NCBI GenBank assembly: GCA_964570285.1 | Contig: CAZMXP010000009.1 | Coordinates: forward strand, 1-64,000 | DNA: 64,000 nucleotides | DNA from: CAZMXP01 sp964570285 | GTDB taxonomy: Bacteria > Planctomycetota > PLA2 | Direction of reading: 5' to 3' | Shown here: in pieces, positions 57,536 to 64,000 of the stretch | How the letters are laid out: each line of letters opens with the position of its first letter | How positions within the stretch are numbered: position 1 is the first letter of the stretch | Program-made: the position numbers and the translations under genes | Notes under the pieces: model-generated | Databases searched by the model: none | The model's input: the letters and a program-made list of their open reading frames with translations, nothing else | What the model was told of the DNA's origin: nothing

Positions 57536-59059
57536 CTATCCCCTGGCGGTGACCGTGACGGCCCAACTGGTCCTTTCGACGAGCAGGTGCTTCTCGTCCT
57601 TGATGACGTGCGGCGTCGGGTCGCGCACCTCGACCGTGACGAGGTGGCGGCCGGGCGCGAGCTTGCCCACCGGGAATGTGGCGATGTTGCCCTTGAGCCT
57701 GCCGAGCCGGCTCTCCCCGCCCGGCGGCGGCTCCGCGTACGCGTCGCGCGGCGCCGACGCGCGGCCCGCGGCGAAGTAGAAGCGCATGCCGGAGTCGGTG
57801 CGGTCGTCGACGGGGAAGGGCGGCGGCTCGCCCGGGGGCCGCGCCTCGCCGGGACGCCCCGGCGGGACCGGCTCCTCGGCCGCGAGCGGCGCGACGAACC
57901 AGCGCACCTCGAGTGCGTGCGACGCGGGCTTCATCGCCGTGACCCGGAGCAGGTCCTCCGAGCCCTCGACGACGGTCACCTCCCGCCCCGGCGGCGGCTC
58001 CGCCGCGTCGATCGGGTCGATGTATTCGTAGATCACGAGGATGGCCGCCTCGCGGCAGACGGGGCAGTAGGCGTTCGCGCCTGCGGCGTTCATCGCGCAG
58101 GTGCGCGCGGGGCGCCAGACGCCCTTGTTGAAGGTGGCGCCGCCCTCGTAGACGCCGACGTTCTTGACGCGCGCCTTCAGCATGTGCGCCCACGGCACCT
58201 CGTCGGGGTTCGGCGTCAGCGAGGCGTTCGGCGCCTTCAGCGTGAGCGCCATGAACGGCGGCGGAGGCTCCGGGTTGCCCTGGTACTCGTCGAGCAGCCG
58301 CGCGAAGGCGTGGCCGAACTCGTGCACGGTCACGGACTTGTCGGGCCGGCCGACGTTGGCGATGCCGCCGCCGCCCATGCCGAGCACGCCGAAGCGCGCG
58401 AACGCGATCACGATGCGGTCGTCGCCGCAGCCCGGCACGTCCGCCTGCGCGACCTCGAGCCACTTCATCACGAGCGCCGGGTCGGCCATCACCTGCCCCT
58501 GCGGGCCCGCCGCCTTGCAGTCGAGCGCGGTGCTGAAGTCGGTCTTCTTCTTGCGCGCGCGGCTCCGGTTGCGCTCCTCGATGCGCCGCTTCTCGTCCTC
58601 GCTGAGGTTCGGGTCGACCCCCTCCTCCAGCGACGCGAGCCTCACGAACCAGATGTTGAAGTAGGTGCGGTAGTCGGAGTAGGCCTTCTCGTTGAACAGC
58701 ACGTCCACGCAGAGCTTGGCCCACTTCTCCTCGAGGTTCTGGTCGCCCGCGTCGATCGTGAATCCGTCGCCCATCACCGCCACGTCGATCCGCCGCGCCG
58801 ACGGCCCCCCGGTCCAGAGCGCCGTCGTGCCGAGGTAGCAGTTGTCGCCGCTCCGGTCGTAGGCCGCGCGCAGGTGCCCCGAGGTCGGGTGCTCTTCCGC
58901 GAACCTCTCGAAGTGCCGCTGCGCGCTCGCCCACCGCTTGTGGCGCAGGAGGTCGAGCCCCTTCTCGTACTCCGCCTGCCAGGGGTCGGGCGGCTCCTCG
59001 TCGGGCGGATCCTGCCCGAACGCGAGGCCGCCGAGGAGGAGCGCGAGCACCATCCGCAC
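57536..59059 (-). CDS. Secreted M64-like metallopeptidase
   Basis: 507 residues. Signal peptide (VRMVLALLLGGLAFGQ; the ATG two codons on is an alternative start), TPR-like N-terminal part (about 25-70), peptidase domain (about 85-340) with zinc motif VTVHEFGHAFARLLDEY and the preceding RIDVAVMGDGFT region typical of IgA-peptidase M64 proteins, and the YEGG ... ARTCAMN block. A C-terminal beta-sandwich (about 360-507) ends in TVEVRDPTPHVIKDE. Probably an extracellular protease. It lies just upstream of the TrmB-like gene, and the palindromic repeat at 59121 is near its start. Confidence 0.85.
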   Translation of the reverse strand: MRMVLALLLGGLAFGQDPPDEEPPDPWQAEYEKGLDLLRHKRWASAQRHFERFAEEHPTSGHLRAAYDRSGDNCYLGTTALWTGGPSARRIDVAVMGDGFTIDAGDQNLEEKWAKLCVDVLFNEKAYSDYRTYFNIWFVRLASLEEGVDPNLSEDEKRRIEERNRSRARKKKTDFSTALDCKAAGPQGQVMADPALVMKWLEVAQADVPGCGDDRIVIAFARFGVLGMGGGGIANVGRPDKSVTVHEFGHAFARLLDEYQGNPEPPPPFMALTLKAPNASLTPNPDEVPWAHMLKARVKNVGVYEGGATFNKGVWRPARTCAMNAAGANAYCPVCREAAILVIYEYIDPIDAAEPPPGREVTVVEGSEDLLRVTAMKPASHALEVRWFVAPLAAEEPVPPGRPGEARPPGEPPPFPVDDRTDSGMRFYFAAGRASAPRDAYAEPPPGGESRLGRLKGNIATFPVGKLAPGRHLVTVEVRDPTPHVIKDEKHLLVERTSWAVTVTARG

Positions 59060-59120
59060 GCAGGAATTCTAGCCCGGATGGCGGGGGGGCGCGGGGGGGG
59101 CCGCGCCGCGTCGTCCGCCG

Positions 59121-59265
59121 TACCGTGCCAGGTAATCCCGCCGCCGCCACCACGCGTAACGCGCGTAACGTGCCAGGTGATTCCGCCGCGGGGAGCGGGC
59201 GTTCCGGCCCACCGGGGGGCGCGAGCCTCCGGGCACGGATGGCGGCGGGATTACCTGGCACCGTA
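59121..59265. repeat. Palindromic repeat family 2, copy 1
   Basis: 145 bp. Outer arms 59121-59145 and 59241-59265 are a perfect 25-bp inverted repeat beginning TACCGTGCCAGGTAATCCCG. Inside, a second GTGCCAGGTGATTCCGCCG at 59169-59187 imitates the left arm, followed by a GC-rich inner hairpin. Closely similar to the copy at 59626-59758. Confidence 0.9.
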
Positions 59266-59301
59266 TCCCGTACGGCTGCGGGTAACCGTTCAGGGGCGAA
59301 G

Positions 59302-59592
59302 TCAAAGGTCCTTCAGTGCGATTGCCCACACGACCAGACTACACACCGCCAGCGGAAACGTCAGGTTGACAGCGCAGGAAGTGGCCTTCGATGCTACCGA
59401 CGCACTAGTCACCCATACTCCAGCGGCTCCTAGGGCGCTCACGCAAGCGAGCCCCAAAGCGACCGTCGTGGCATGTAGCTCAAGTCCGCGTTCCATGCCA
59501 CGATCCGCCGCCAGAAACAAGGCGAGGCCCCCCCACGCAACCATCGCGGGCGATACGAGCACTGCGAGTCCGAGCCGCCGTTCGTTGGTCAC
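59302..59592 (-). CDS. Small membrane protein between two palindromic repeats
   Basis: 96 residues with about three hydrophobic helices (LAVLVSPAMVAWGGLALFLAA, TTVALGLACVSALGAAGVWV, AVNLTFPLAVCSLVVWAIAL). Noticeably less GC-rich than its neighbours. GTG start at 59592. It sits exactly between the two copies of repeat family 2, which suggests it was carried in with them. No family recognised; coding status moderately sure. Confidence 0.5.
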   Translation of the reverse strand: MTNERRLGLAVLVSPAMVAWGGLALFLAADRGMERGLELHATTVALGLACVSALGAAGVWVTSASVASKATSCAVNLTFPLAVCSLVVWAIALKDL

Positions 59593-59625
59593 TTCGCATC
59601 ATCCTCGCCCTACCAGGCTAGCCGA

Positions 59626-59758
59626 TACCGTGCCAGGTAATCCCGCCGCCGCGTACCGCGCGTAGCGTGCCAGGTGTTTGCGCCGCGGGGAGCGGGAATT
59701 CCGGCCCACCGGGGGGCGCGATCCTCCGGGCACGGATGGCGGCGGGATTACCTGGCAC
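59626..59758. repeat. Palindromic repeat family 2, copy 2
   Basis: 133 bp. Left arm 59626-59650 is identical to that of copy 1; the right arm 59738-59758 keeps 21 of its 25 bases and ends CACAG. The interior again has a GTGCCAGGTG...GCCGCGGGGAGCGGG segment and the same CCGGCCCACCGGGGGGCGCG core as copy 1. Confidence 0.9.
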
Positions 59759-59772
59759 AGCCCTGCGCGAGG

Positions 59773-60057
59773 TCAGTCGTAGGCCTCCTTGCGGTGGTGA
59801 GCCGCCGTCAGCAGGACAAGCCGTTCGACCTCGTCGATCTCGTAGAAGAACCGCCAGTCGCGAACCCGGATTCGCCAAGTCTCGGGTGTCCAGCCCCGGA
59901 GCTTCCGGATCGACGGTCCGAAGTGCGGCTCGCGCCGGAGGCGCGGGTAGATCTGTTCGCGGAGCTTTTCGGCGAGGCGCGGACCCGCGGCGCGCGCGAC
60001 CCGGCGGAGGTCGGACAGGAACCCCGCAGTCTCGAAGAGCCGATACTCAGTCGACAA
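59773..60057 (-). CDS. RelE/ParE-family toxin
   Basis: 94 residues from a TTG overlapping the antitoxin gene by 11 bp. The fold signature is clear: YRLFETAGFLSDLRRVARAAGPRLAEKLREQIYPRL ... FGPSIRKLRGWTPETWRIRVRDWRFFYEIDEVERLVLLTAAHHRKEAY, typical of RelE/ParE toxins (KLRG...WRIRVGDWRVIYEI). Members either cleave mRNA on the ribosome or poison gyrase; which applies here is unknown. Transcribed after its antitoxin. Confidence 0.85.
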   Translation of the reverse strand: MSTEYRLFETAGFLSDLRRVARAAGPRLAEKLREQIYPRLRREPHFGPSIRKLRGWTPETWRIRVRDWRFFYEIDEVERLVLLTAAHHRKEAYD

Positions 60058-60289
60058 GCCTGCCCCGACGCTTCTTCGCCTCCCGGCTGCCGCGCCGCAG
60101 CCGCCGCACGAGCGCATCGTCGGCGAGAATGGAGGCCATCTCCTCGTCGGAAACGAAGTCCGCCTCGCGCGCGTAGCGCAGCGCGGCGGTCTCGATGAAG
60201 TTGGAGATCGCCCGATTGGAGGCGTCCGCACGGCGCTTCAGCTCGCGATAGGTCGCATCGTCGAGGCGAAGGGTGATCGTCTTGGCCAT
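60047..60289 (-). CDS. Ribbon-helix-helix antitoxin
   Basis: 80 residues, MAKTITLRLDDATYRELKRRADASNRAISNFIETAALRYARE: the N-terminal strand and two helices of a CopG/RHH DNA-binding domain, followed by an acidic then basic tail (FVSDEEMASILADD ... SREAKKRRGRLVD) that should bind the toxin. AAGGA lies about ten bases before the ATG. It likely binds the palindrome at 60310-60323 to autorepress the pair. Confidence 0.85.
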   Translation of the reverse strand: MAKTITLRLDDATYRELKRRADASNRAISNFIETAALRYAREADFVSDEEMASILADDALVRRLRRGSREAKKRRGRLVD

Positions 60290-60309
60290 GTATTCATTTT
60301 CCTTCGAAC

Positions 60310-60323
60310 ATGCTCTGGAGCAT
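60310..60323 (-). promoter_or_regulatory. Putative toxin-antitoxin operator
   Basis: ATGCTC-TG-GAGCAT, a 14-bp palindrome with perfect 6-bp arms, 21 bp before the antitoxin ATG. The position and size suit an RHH antitoxin operator. Confidence 0.5.
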
Positions 60324-60353
60324 TCTACTCGATGCTGCGGTCGTGGTCGTAGA

Positions 60354-60377
60354 TACCGCGCCAAGGAATCCCGCCGC
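60354..60377. repeat. Decayed single arm of palindromic repeat family 2
   Basis: TACCGCGCCAAGGAATCCCG and the four following bases match the 24 outer bases of the family 2 arm except for three substitutions. No opposite arm remains. It lies between the toxin-antitoxin pair and the phosphatase gene. Confidence 0.55.
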
Positions 60378-60386
60378 GACAGGGGC

Positions 60387-60392
60387 TACACT
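60387..60392 (+). promoter_or_regulatory. -10-like box (TACACT) eight bases before the phosphatase start
   Basis: TACACT, eight bases, ATG at 60401, no ribosome site. Same geometry as at 26542, 29023 and 50198. Confidence 0.45.
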
Positions 60393-60400
60393 GACGCCCC

Positions 60401-61702
60401 ATGGCCGGCCCCTTCGACATCCTCGATCCCGCGAGCGGCTCGTGGGAGGATCGCGCGCGGTTCGTCGCGGACATGATGCGCGAGATGAGCGCGCAGCAGG
60501 ATCCGGACACGATGGTGCGGCTCTACAGCGCGCGGATCCAGGCGGCGAGCCACATGCAGCGGTTCATCTCGCTGTCGCGGCGCGGGGTCGAGCGGCCGCG
60601 TGTCGTGCTCGCGCGCGACAACGCGTGGGAGCGGCAGCCCAACGTCTGGACGGAGCGCGAGGCGCTCCCGGTCTACGACGGCGGCTTCCTGAGCGAGATC
60701 GCCTACTCGGGCGAGGTGCGCATCGAGCAGGACCTGCGGCTGCCGCCGACGGATCCGGCGCACAGGCTGCTCGAGGGCGTCCGCTCCGCGCTCTCGATCC
60801 CGATCTTCGACGCCGGCGAGGCGCGAAACGTGCTGCTGCTCGGCCACGAGAGGCCCGACATGGTCGACCCGTCGAGCGTCCCGCAGACGCTCTGGTTCAC
60901 GAACCTCTTCGCGCGCGCGACGCACAACCTCGTCACCGCGCGCCAGCTCAAGGAGGCCCTCGACGCCCTCGACCGGGAGATGAAGCTCGTCGCCGACGTG
61001 CAGCGCGCGCTGCTCCCCCCCGCGCTCCCCCCCATTCCCGGCCTCGAGATCGACGTGCACTACCAGCCCGCGCGCGACGCCGGAGGCGACTACTACGACT
61101 TCTTCCCGCTCGCCGACGGGCGTTGGGGCATCCTGCTCGCCGACGTGAGCGGCCACGGCACCCCCGCCGCCGTCGAGATGGCGATCACGCGCACGCTCGC
61201 GCACGTCGGCAGCACGCAGGCGACCGAGCCGCGCGACCTGCTCGCCTACGTCAACGAGCAGCTCTGCCTGCGCCGCTCGACGCCGACCGGGTCGTTCGTG
61301 ACCGCCTTCCTCGGCGCCTACGATCCGAGCGCGCGCACGCTGCGCTACGCGCTCGCGGGCCACCCGCCGCCGCGGCTCAAGCGCTGCGGCAGCGGCGGCC
61401 ACCTCGAGGACCTCGGCGAGCCGACCGGCCTGCCGCTCGGCGTGATGCCGGGCCAGCGGTACCGCGAGTCGGAGCGCGGCCTCGACGTCGGCGACCTGCT
61501 CGTCGCCTACACCGACGGCATCACCGAGGCCGCCGACAGGAACCGCGCTCTCTTCGGCACCGCCCGCCTCGACGCGTCGCTGAAGGGGTGCGGCACGAGC
61601 GTGCGCGAGGTCAAGGCGAGCGTGCTCGCGAGCCTGCGGCAGCACGTCGACGACCGCCCCTTCGAGGACGACGTGACGATGGTGGTGGCGCGGGCGGTCT
61701 AG
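60401..61702 (+). CDS. GAF-SpoIIE type protein phosphatase (PP2C-like)
   Basis: 433 residues. N-terminal GAF-like sensor (about 20-180), a short coiled coil (LKEALDALDREMKLVADVQRALLPP) and a SpoIIE/RsbU phosphatase domain (about 200-433) with metal-binding acidic residues in ARDAGGDYYDFFPLADG, LLADVSGHGTPAAVEMA, YTDGITEA and FEDDVTMVVARA. These enzymes dephosphorylate anti-sigma-factor antagonists or similar partners in stress and signalling switches. No anti-sigma or STAS gene is adjacent. The signal sensed by the GAF domain is unknown. Confidence 0.9.
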   Translation: MAGPFDILDPASGSWEDRARFVADMMREMSAQQDPDTMVRLYSARIQAASHMQRFISLSRRGVERPRVVLARDNAWERQPNVWTEREALPVYDGGFLSEIAYSGEVRIEQDLRLPPTDPAHRLLEGVRSALSIPIFDAGEARNVLLLGHERPDMVDPSSVPQTLWFTNLFARATHNLVTARQLKEALDALDREMKLVADVQRALLPPALPPIPGLEIDVHYQPARDAGGDYYDFFPLADGRWGILLADVSGHGTPAAVEMAITRTLAHVGSTQATEPRDLLAYVNEQLCLRRSTPTGSFVTAFLGAYDPSARTLRYALAGHPPPRLKRCGSGGHLEDLGEPTGLPLGVMPGQRYRESERGLDVGDLLVAYTDGITEAADRNRALFGTARLDASLKGCGTSVREVKASVLASLRQHVDDRPFEDDVTMVVARAV

Positions 61703-61792
61703 TTGCGTCGACAGGCAGGGGAGCGGGGAGGGAAGCGGACACCCGCAAGTGCGCGCGCATTGCCAAAGGGGCCTCGTGCTACGCTTTCCGCG

Positions 61793-62867
61793 ATGGACCA
61801 AGCGCAGCGGCAGTTCCTTGAGATCTACTTGGGAGGGCTGGCGTACCGGCCGCTGGAATCCACAGACCCGGGGCACGTGCCGCTGCACGGAAACCACGCC
61901 ACGGGGCGGGCTGACCCAGCGGAACTTCTCGCGAGGGCGATCGAGTGGACGCCAGGCGAGAGCGTGCAACTCCTCGGGGGGTTCCGGGGTTCGGGCAAGG
62001 GCACGGAGCCGCGCCGCCTCGCGATGCGTCTGTGGGGATGGGGTACGCCGCCGTCCCCTGCGACATGGAGGACTACCTCAATCCCTCCGCCGAGATCGAC
62101 GTGCCGGACTTTCTGATGGGTGTCGCCGGGGACTGGGCGATCTCCTTGCGAAGCAGGCGCTGGATGGCAAGCACCCCGCTGGGGAGTCCTACTGGACGCG
62201 GATCAGGAACTGGCTCGCGAAGAGACGAGTCGAGGTCGACGAGGTGACCGTCTCGGCGGGGCCAGTGGATTTGCAAGCCCCGCTCCAGCGCGACCCGAGG
62301 TTCAAGTCGCGCTTGCAGCAGCGGATGGCGGGGCACCTCGGCGCCTTCGTCGAGGACTTGCGGCGCTGCGTACGAGCGTGCGCCGCAGCGGTCAAGACGC
62401 AGCTGGATCCTACTGCCGAGGTCGTACTCATTCTCGACTCGATCGTGAGGTTGCGCGGGACCCCGGCGAACGCAGGCCAGATCCACGCCTCGCCGGAGCT
62501 GCTCTTCGCCGCCCACGCGGACATGCTGCGGCTGCTGGGCGAGGTCGTGCGGCGGGCGGAGACGGTTCCGGTGGACGATCGCACAGTGGGAGATGCGATC
62601 AGCGCGATCCGCAGCGACGTCCTGCCGATCAAGGACCAGGACCGGGAGCGGCTCGCCAGGGTGCCGGCAACGCATGCGGCGGCGCTTCCGGACGGCGCGC
62701 GCCTTGCCGACTTCGCCCGATTCCTCGATACGCCTCCCGTGCTCTGTTTCAGGAACGGTCACGAGTGGCACGACGTCCATCCGCGGATTCGCGAGCTCGT
62801 GGCGGATGCTCCTCCGGCCGGCCGCGGGAAGGCCCGGAGACCCCCTCGGAAGGGCACGCGTGCCTGA
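61793..62867 (+). pseudogene. P-loop ATPase gene with two frameshifts
   Basis: The protein reads in three successive frames. Frame A from ATG 61793: FLEIYLGGLAYRPLESTDPGHVPL ... SVQLLGGFRGSGKGTEPRRLAMRLW. Frame B from about 62035: GMGYAAVPCDMEDYLNPSAEIDVPDFLMGVAG. Frame C from about 62130: LGDLLAKQALDGKHPAGESYWTRI, continuing to the stop at 62867 with the Walker B-like VVLILDSIVRL. Joined, it is an about 355-residue AAA-type ATPase. The P-loop has GKGT instead of GKST and PRRL instead of the usual LRRL, so decay is likely rather than sequencing error alone. TACGCT lies seven bases before the ATG. The last eight bases overlap the TPR gene that follows. Confidence 0.75.
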
Positions 62868-64000
62868 ACCGATTCCCGGCTGCGGGGGCGATCCGGTCGG
62901 ACCCGACGGGGAGCGGCAGTGGCTACGCCTTAGACGCCAGATCGATCTTGCGGATGGACCCTGGATCGCATTCGTCTTCTCGGTAGAGCCGACGCAGGTG
63001 GAAGTGCTTCGCCGCCGCACGGGAAGCGTCCTCCTTCCAAAGGTGCGCTCGTTCGTGAACCTCAGAGCGCACACGCCGCTGGAACTGTACCTGGCGTTTC
63101 GGTCGCTGCTCAAGGGTAGGCGCGCGCGCGCCCCCGCGGTTTGGCTCGACGTAATCGGCGGCGACTACAACGCCGAATCCGGCGGGGCGTGGCGCTGCGC
63201 GTGCAAGGAGTTCCTGCTTCGCCTCGACAAACGAAGGGACCGGCTGCGGCAGGCCGCACCCCACGGACTGATTCTGGCCCTCCCCGCTGATCTCAAGCCC
63301 CTCGTGCGGAGCGCTGCGCCCGATCTCTGGTCCGTGCGATCCCTCGTGGTCGATCTCGTTCCGCGTCCCGTCGCAGACCGCGGCGGCGCCCCCGTGCGCA
63401 CGCCTGCAGAGGAGGACACCGCCCAACTCACACTCGCCGAGGCCGAAGGGGCGGTCGCCGAGGGCCATCGCCAGATCGACCGTGGAGGCGCGGGCCTTGT
63501 CGCGGGTGCGCGATCGCTCGTAGTTGCCGCCTCTGCCTTTCGAAGTCTCGGGCAGGGGTGGCAAGCAAGGGCCACCGCGGAACGGGCGTTAGCAGCGCTG
63601 GATAGCGCCGAATCAGACGCTGAACCGGGGCTTCGAGCCGAGGCTCTCTCGATCCTCGCGAGCTGCGACGCCGCCTCCGGCGATATCGGCGCGGGCATCG
63701 ATCACGCGGAGGCTGCTCTCGCAGAGGCGCGCAGAGTCGGTGGTCGGGCAGTCCTGCGCCGCATCAGTGAACTCGCCGCTCTTCTCGGGGCGGTACGACG
63801 CCTCGACGACGTTCGACTCCTCGCTGACGAATCCTTGACTATCTCGCGCCGCATCGTCGACACCCACGGGGAGACGCCGGAGTCGCTCCGCGACCTCTCC
63901 GTCAGCCTCAAGAACGTCGGCGACGTCCGGAGGGCGCTCGGTGACTGCAAGGCCGCGTCCGCGGCGTTCGAGGAGGCGTTGACCGTCGTCAACCGCCTCA
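62860..64000 (+). CDS. TPR-containing partner of the ATPase (3' end outside window)
   Basis: GTG at 62860 overlaps the ATPase stop by 8 bp; the frame is open to the window end (380 residues seen). The N-terminal part (about 25-200) contains WIAFVFSVEPTQVEVLRRRTGSV and an alpha/beta segment (VWLDVIGGDYNAESGG ... LRQAAPHGLILALPADLKPLVRSAAPDLWSVRSLVVD) resembling a STAND/effector-associated domain. From about 210 on are TPR-like helices (AEGAVAEGHRQIDRGGAGLVAGARSLV; LRDLSVSLKNVGDVRRALGDCKAASAAFEEALTV). Likely a sensor or scaffold working with the upstream ATPase, possibly a defence or signalling pair; inference only. Less GC-rich than the core genes. Confidence 0.7.
   Translation, partial: MPEPIPGCGGDPVGPDGERQWLRLRRQIDLADGPWIAFVFSVEPTQVEVLRRRTGSVLLPKVRSFVNLRAHTPLELYLAFRSLLKGRRARAPAVWLDVIGGDYNAESGGAWRCACKEFLLRLDKRRDRLRQAAPHGLILALPADLKPLVRSAAPDLWSVRSLVVDLVPRPVADRGGAPVRTPAEEDTAQLTLAEAEGAVAEGHRQIDRGGAGLVAGARSLVVAASAFRSLGQGWQARATAERALAALDSAESDAEPGLRAEALSILASCDAASGDIGAGIDHAEAALAEARRVGGRAVLRRISELAALLGAVRRLDDVRLLADESLTISRRIVDTHGETPESLRDLSVSLKNVGDVRRALGDCKAASAAFEEALTVVNRL

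Overview
The window is very GC-rich bacterial DNA (clearly above 70% G+C by eye), densely packed with genes and with many 4-bp stop/start overlaps. GTG and TTG starts are frequent. No rRNA, tRNA, CRISPR array, integrase or transposase was found. Secreted lipoproteins, FG-GAP and NGDGD repeat proteins, and a thioredoxin-like/CxxCH/PDZ protein family that I recall from planctomycetes suggest an uncultured Planctomycetota or a nearby phylum. That placement is an inference; no rRNA marker is present.

Layout. 1-9162 (minus) is one long type II secretion / type IV pilus-like operon: major pseudopilin, PilM-PilN (GspL)-like, GspM/PilO-like, GspC/PilP-like, GspE, GspF, GspD secretin, a TPR lipoprotein and two further pseudopilins, the last cut by the window edge. 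9353-17232 (plus) carries a Tat-type Mn/Fe superoxide dismutase, a LonB-like protease and a metal uptake operon: DtxR/MntR repressor, solute-binding lipoprotein, ATPase and two permeases, both with C-terminal winged-helix extensions. 17245-19920 is an accessory patch: a Fic protein between two copies of a long palindromic repeat, a short AlkC-like DNA repair protein and an amphi-Trp protein. 19929-31702 holds a rhodanese-MoeB/ThiF fusion, DUF971, topoisomerase I, TPR, SDR, HEAT-like and membrane proteins, a GT-C glycosyltransferase and lipoproteins. 31785-36043 encodes a type IIA topoisomerase pair. 36065-49137 has a fatty acid desaturase, S41 peptidase, leucine dehydrogenase-like enzyme, SLC13 permease, two rotamase-type proteins (one fused to FG-GAP repeats) and a lipoprotein with long C and G homopolymer tracts. 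49124-59059 holds a squalene/phytoene synthase, a probable double-selenocysteine protein, PlsX, apolipoprotein N-acyltransferase, SEC-C, BaiN-like, TrmB-like and M64 peptidase genes. 59121-64000 is again accessory: a second palindromic repeat family around a small membrane protein, a toxin-antitoxin pair, a SpoIIE-type phosphatase and a frameshifted P-loop ATPase followed by a TPR partner.

The most notable observation is at 50212-51456. Two in-frame TGA codons, three codons apart, sit where homologues have the CxxC of a thioredoxin-like motif. A hairpin with a GGU loop follows 18 nt after the second TGA, as expected for a bacterial SECIS element. This predicts a UxxU selenoprotein with a CxxCH haem motif and two PDZ domains. 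Other points are a recurring -10-like hexamer placed 6-10 bp before the start codon of single genes (probable leaderless mRNAs), a DtxR domain fused to a metal permease, a possible phase-variable lipoprotein, and two families of long palindromes around accessory genes.
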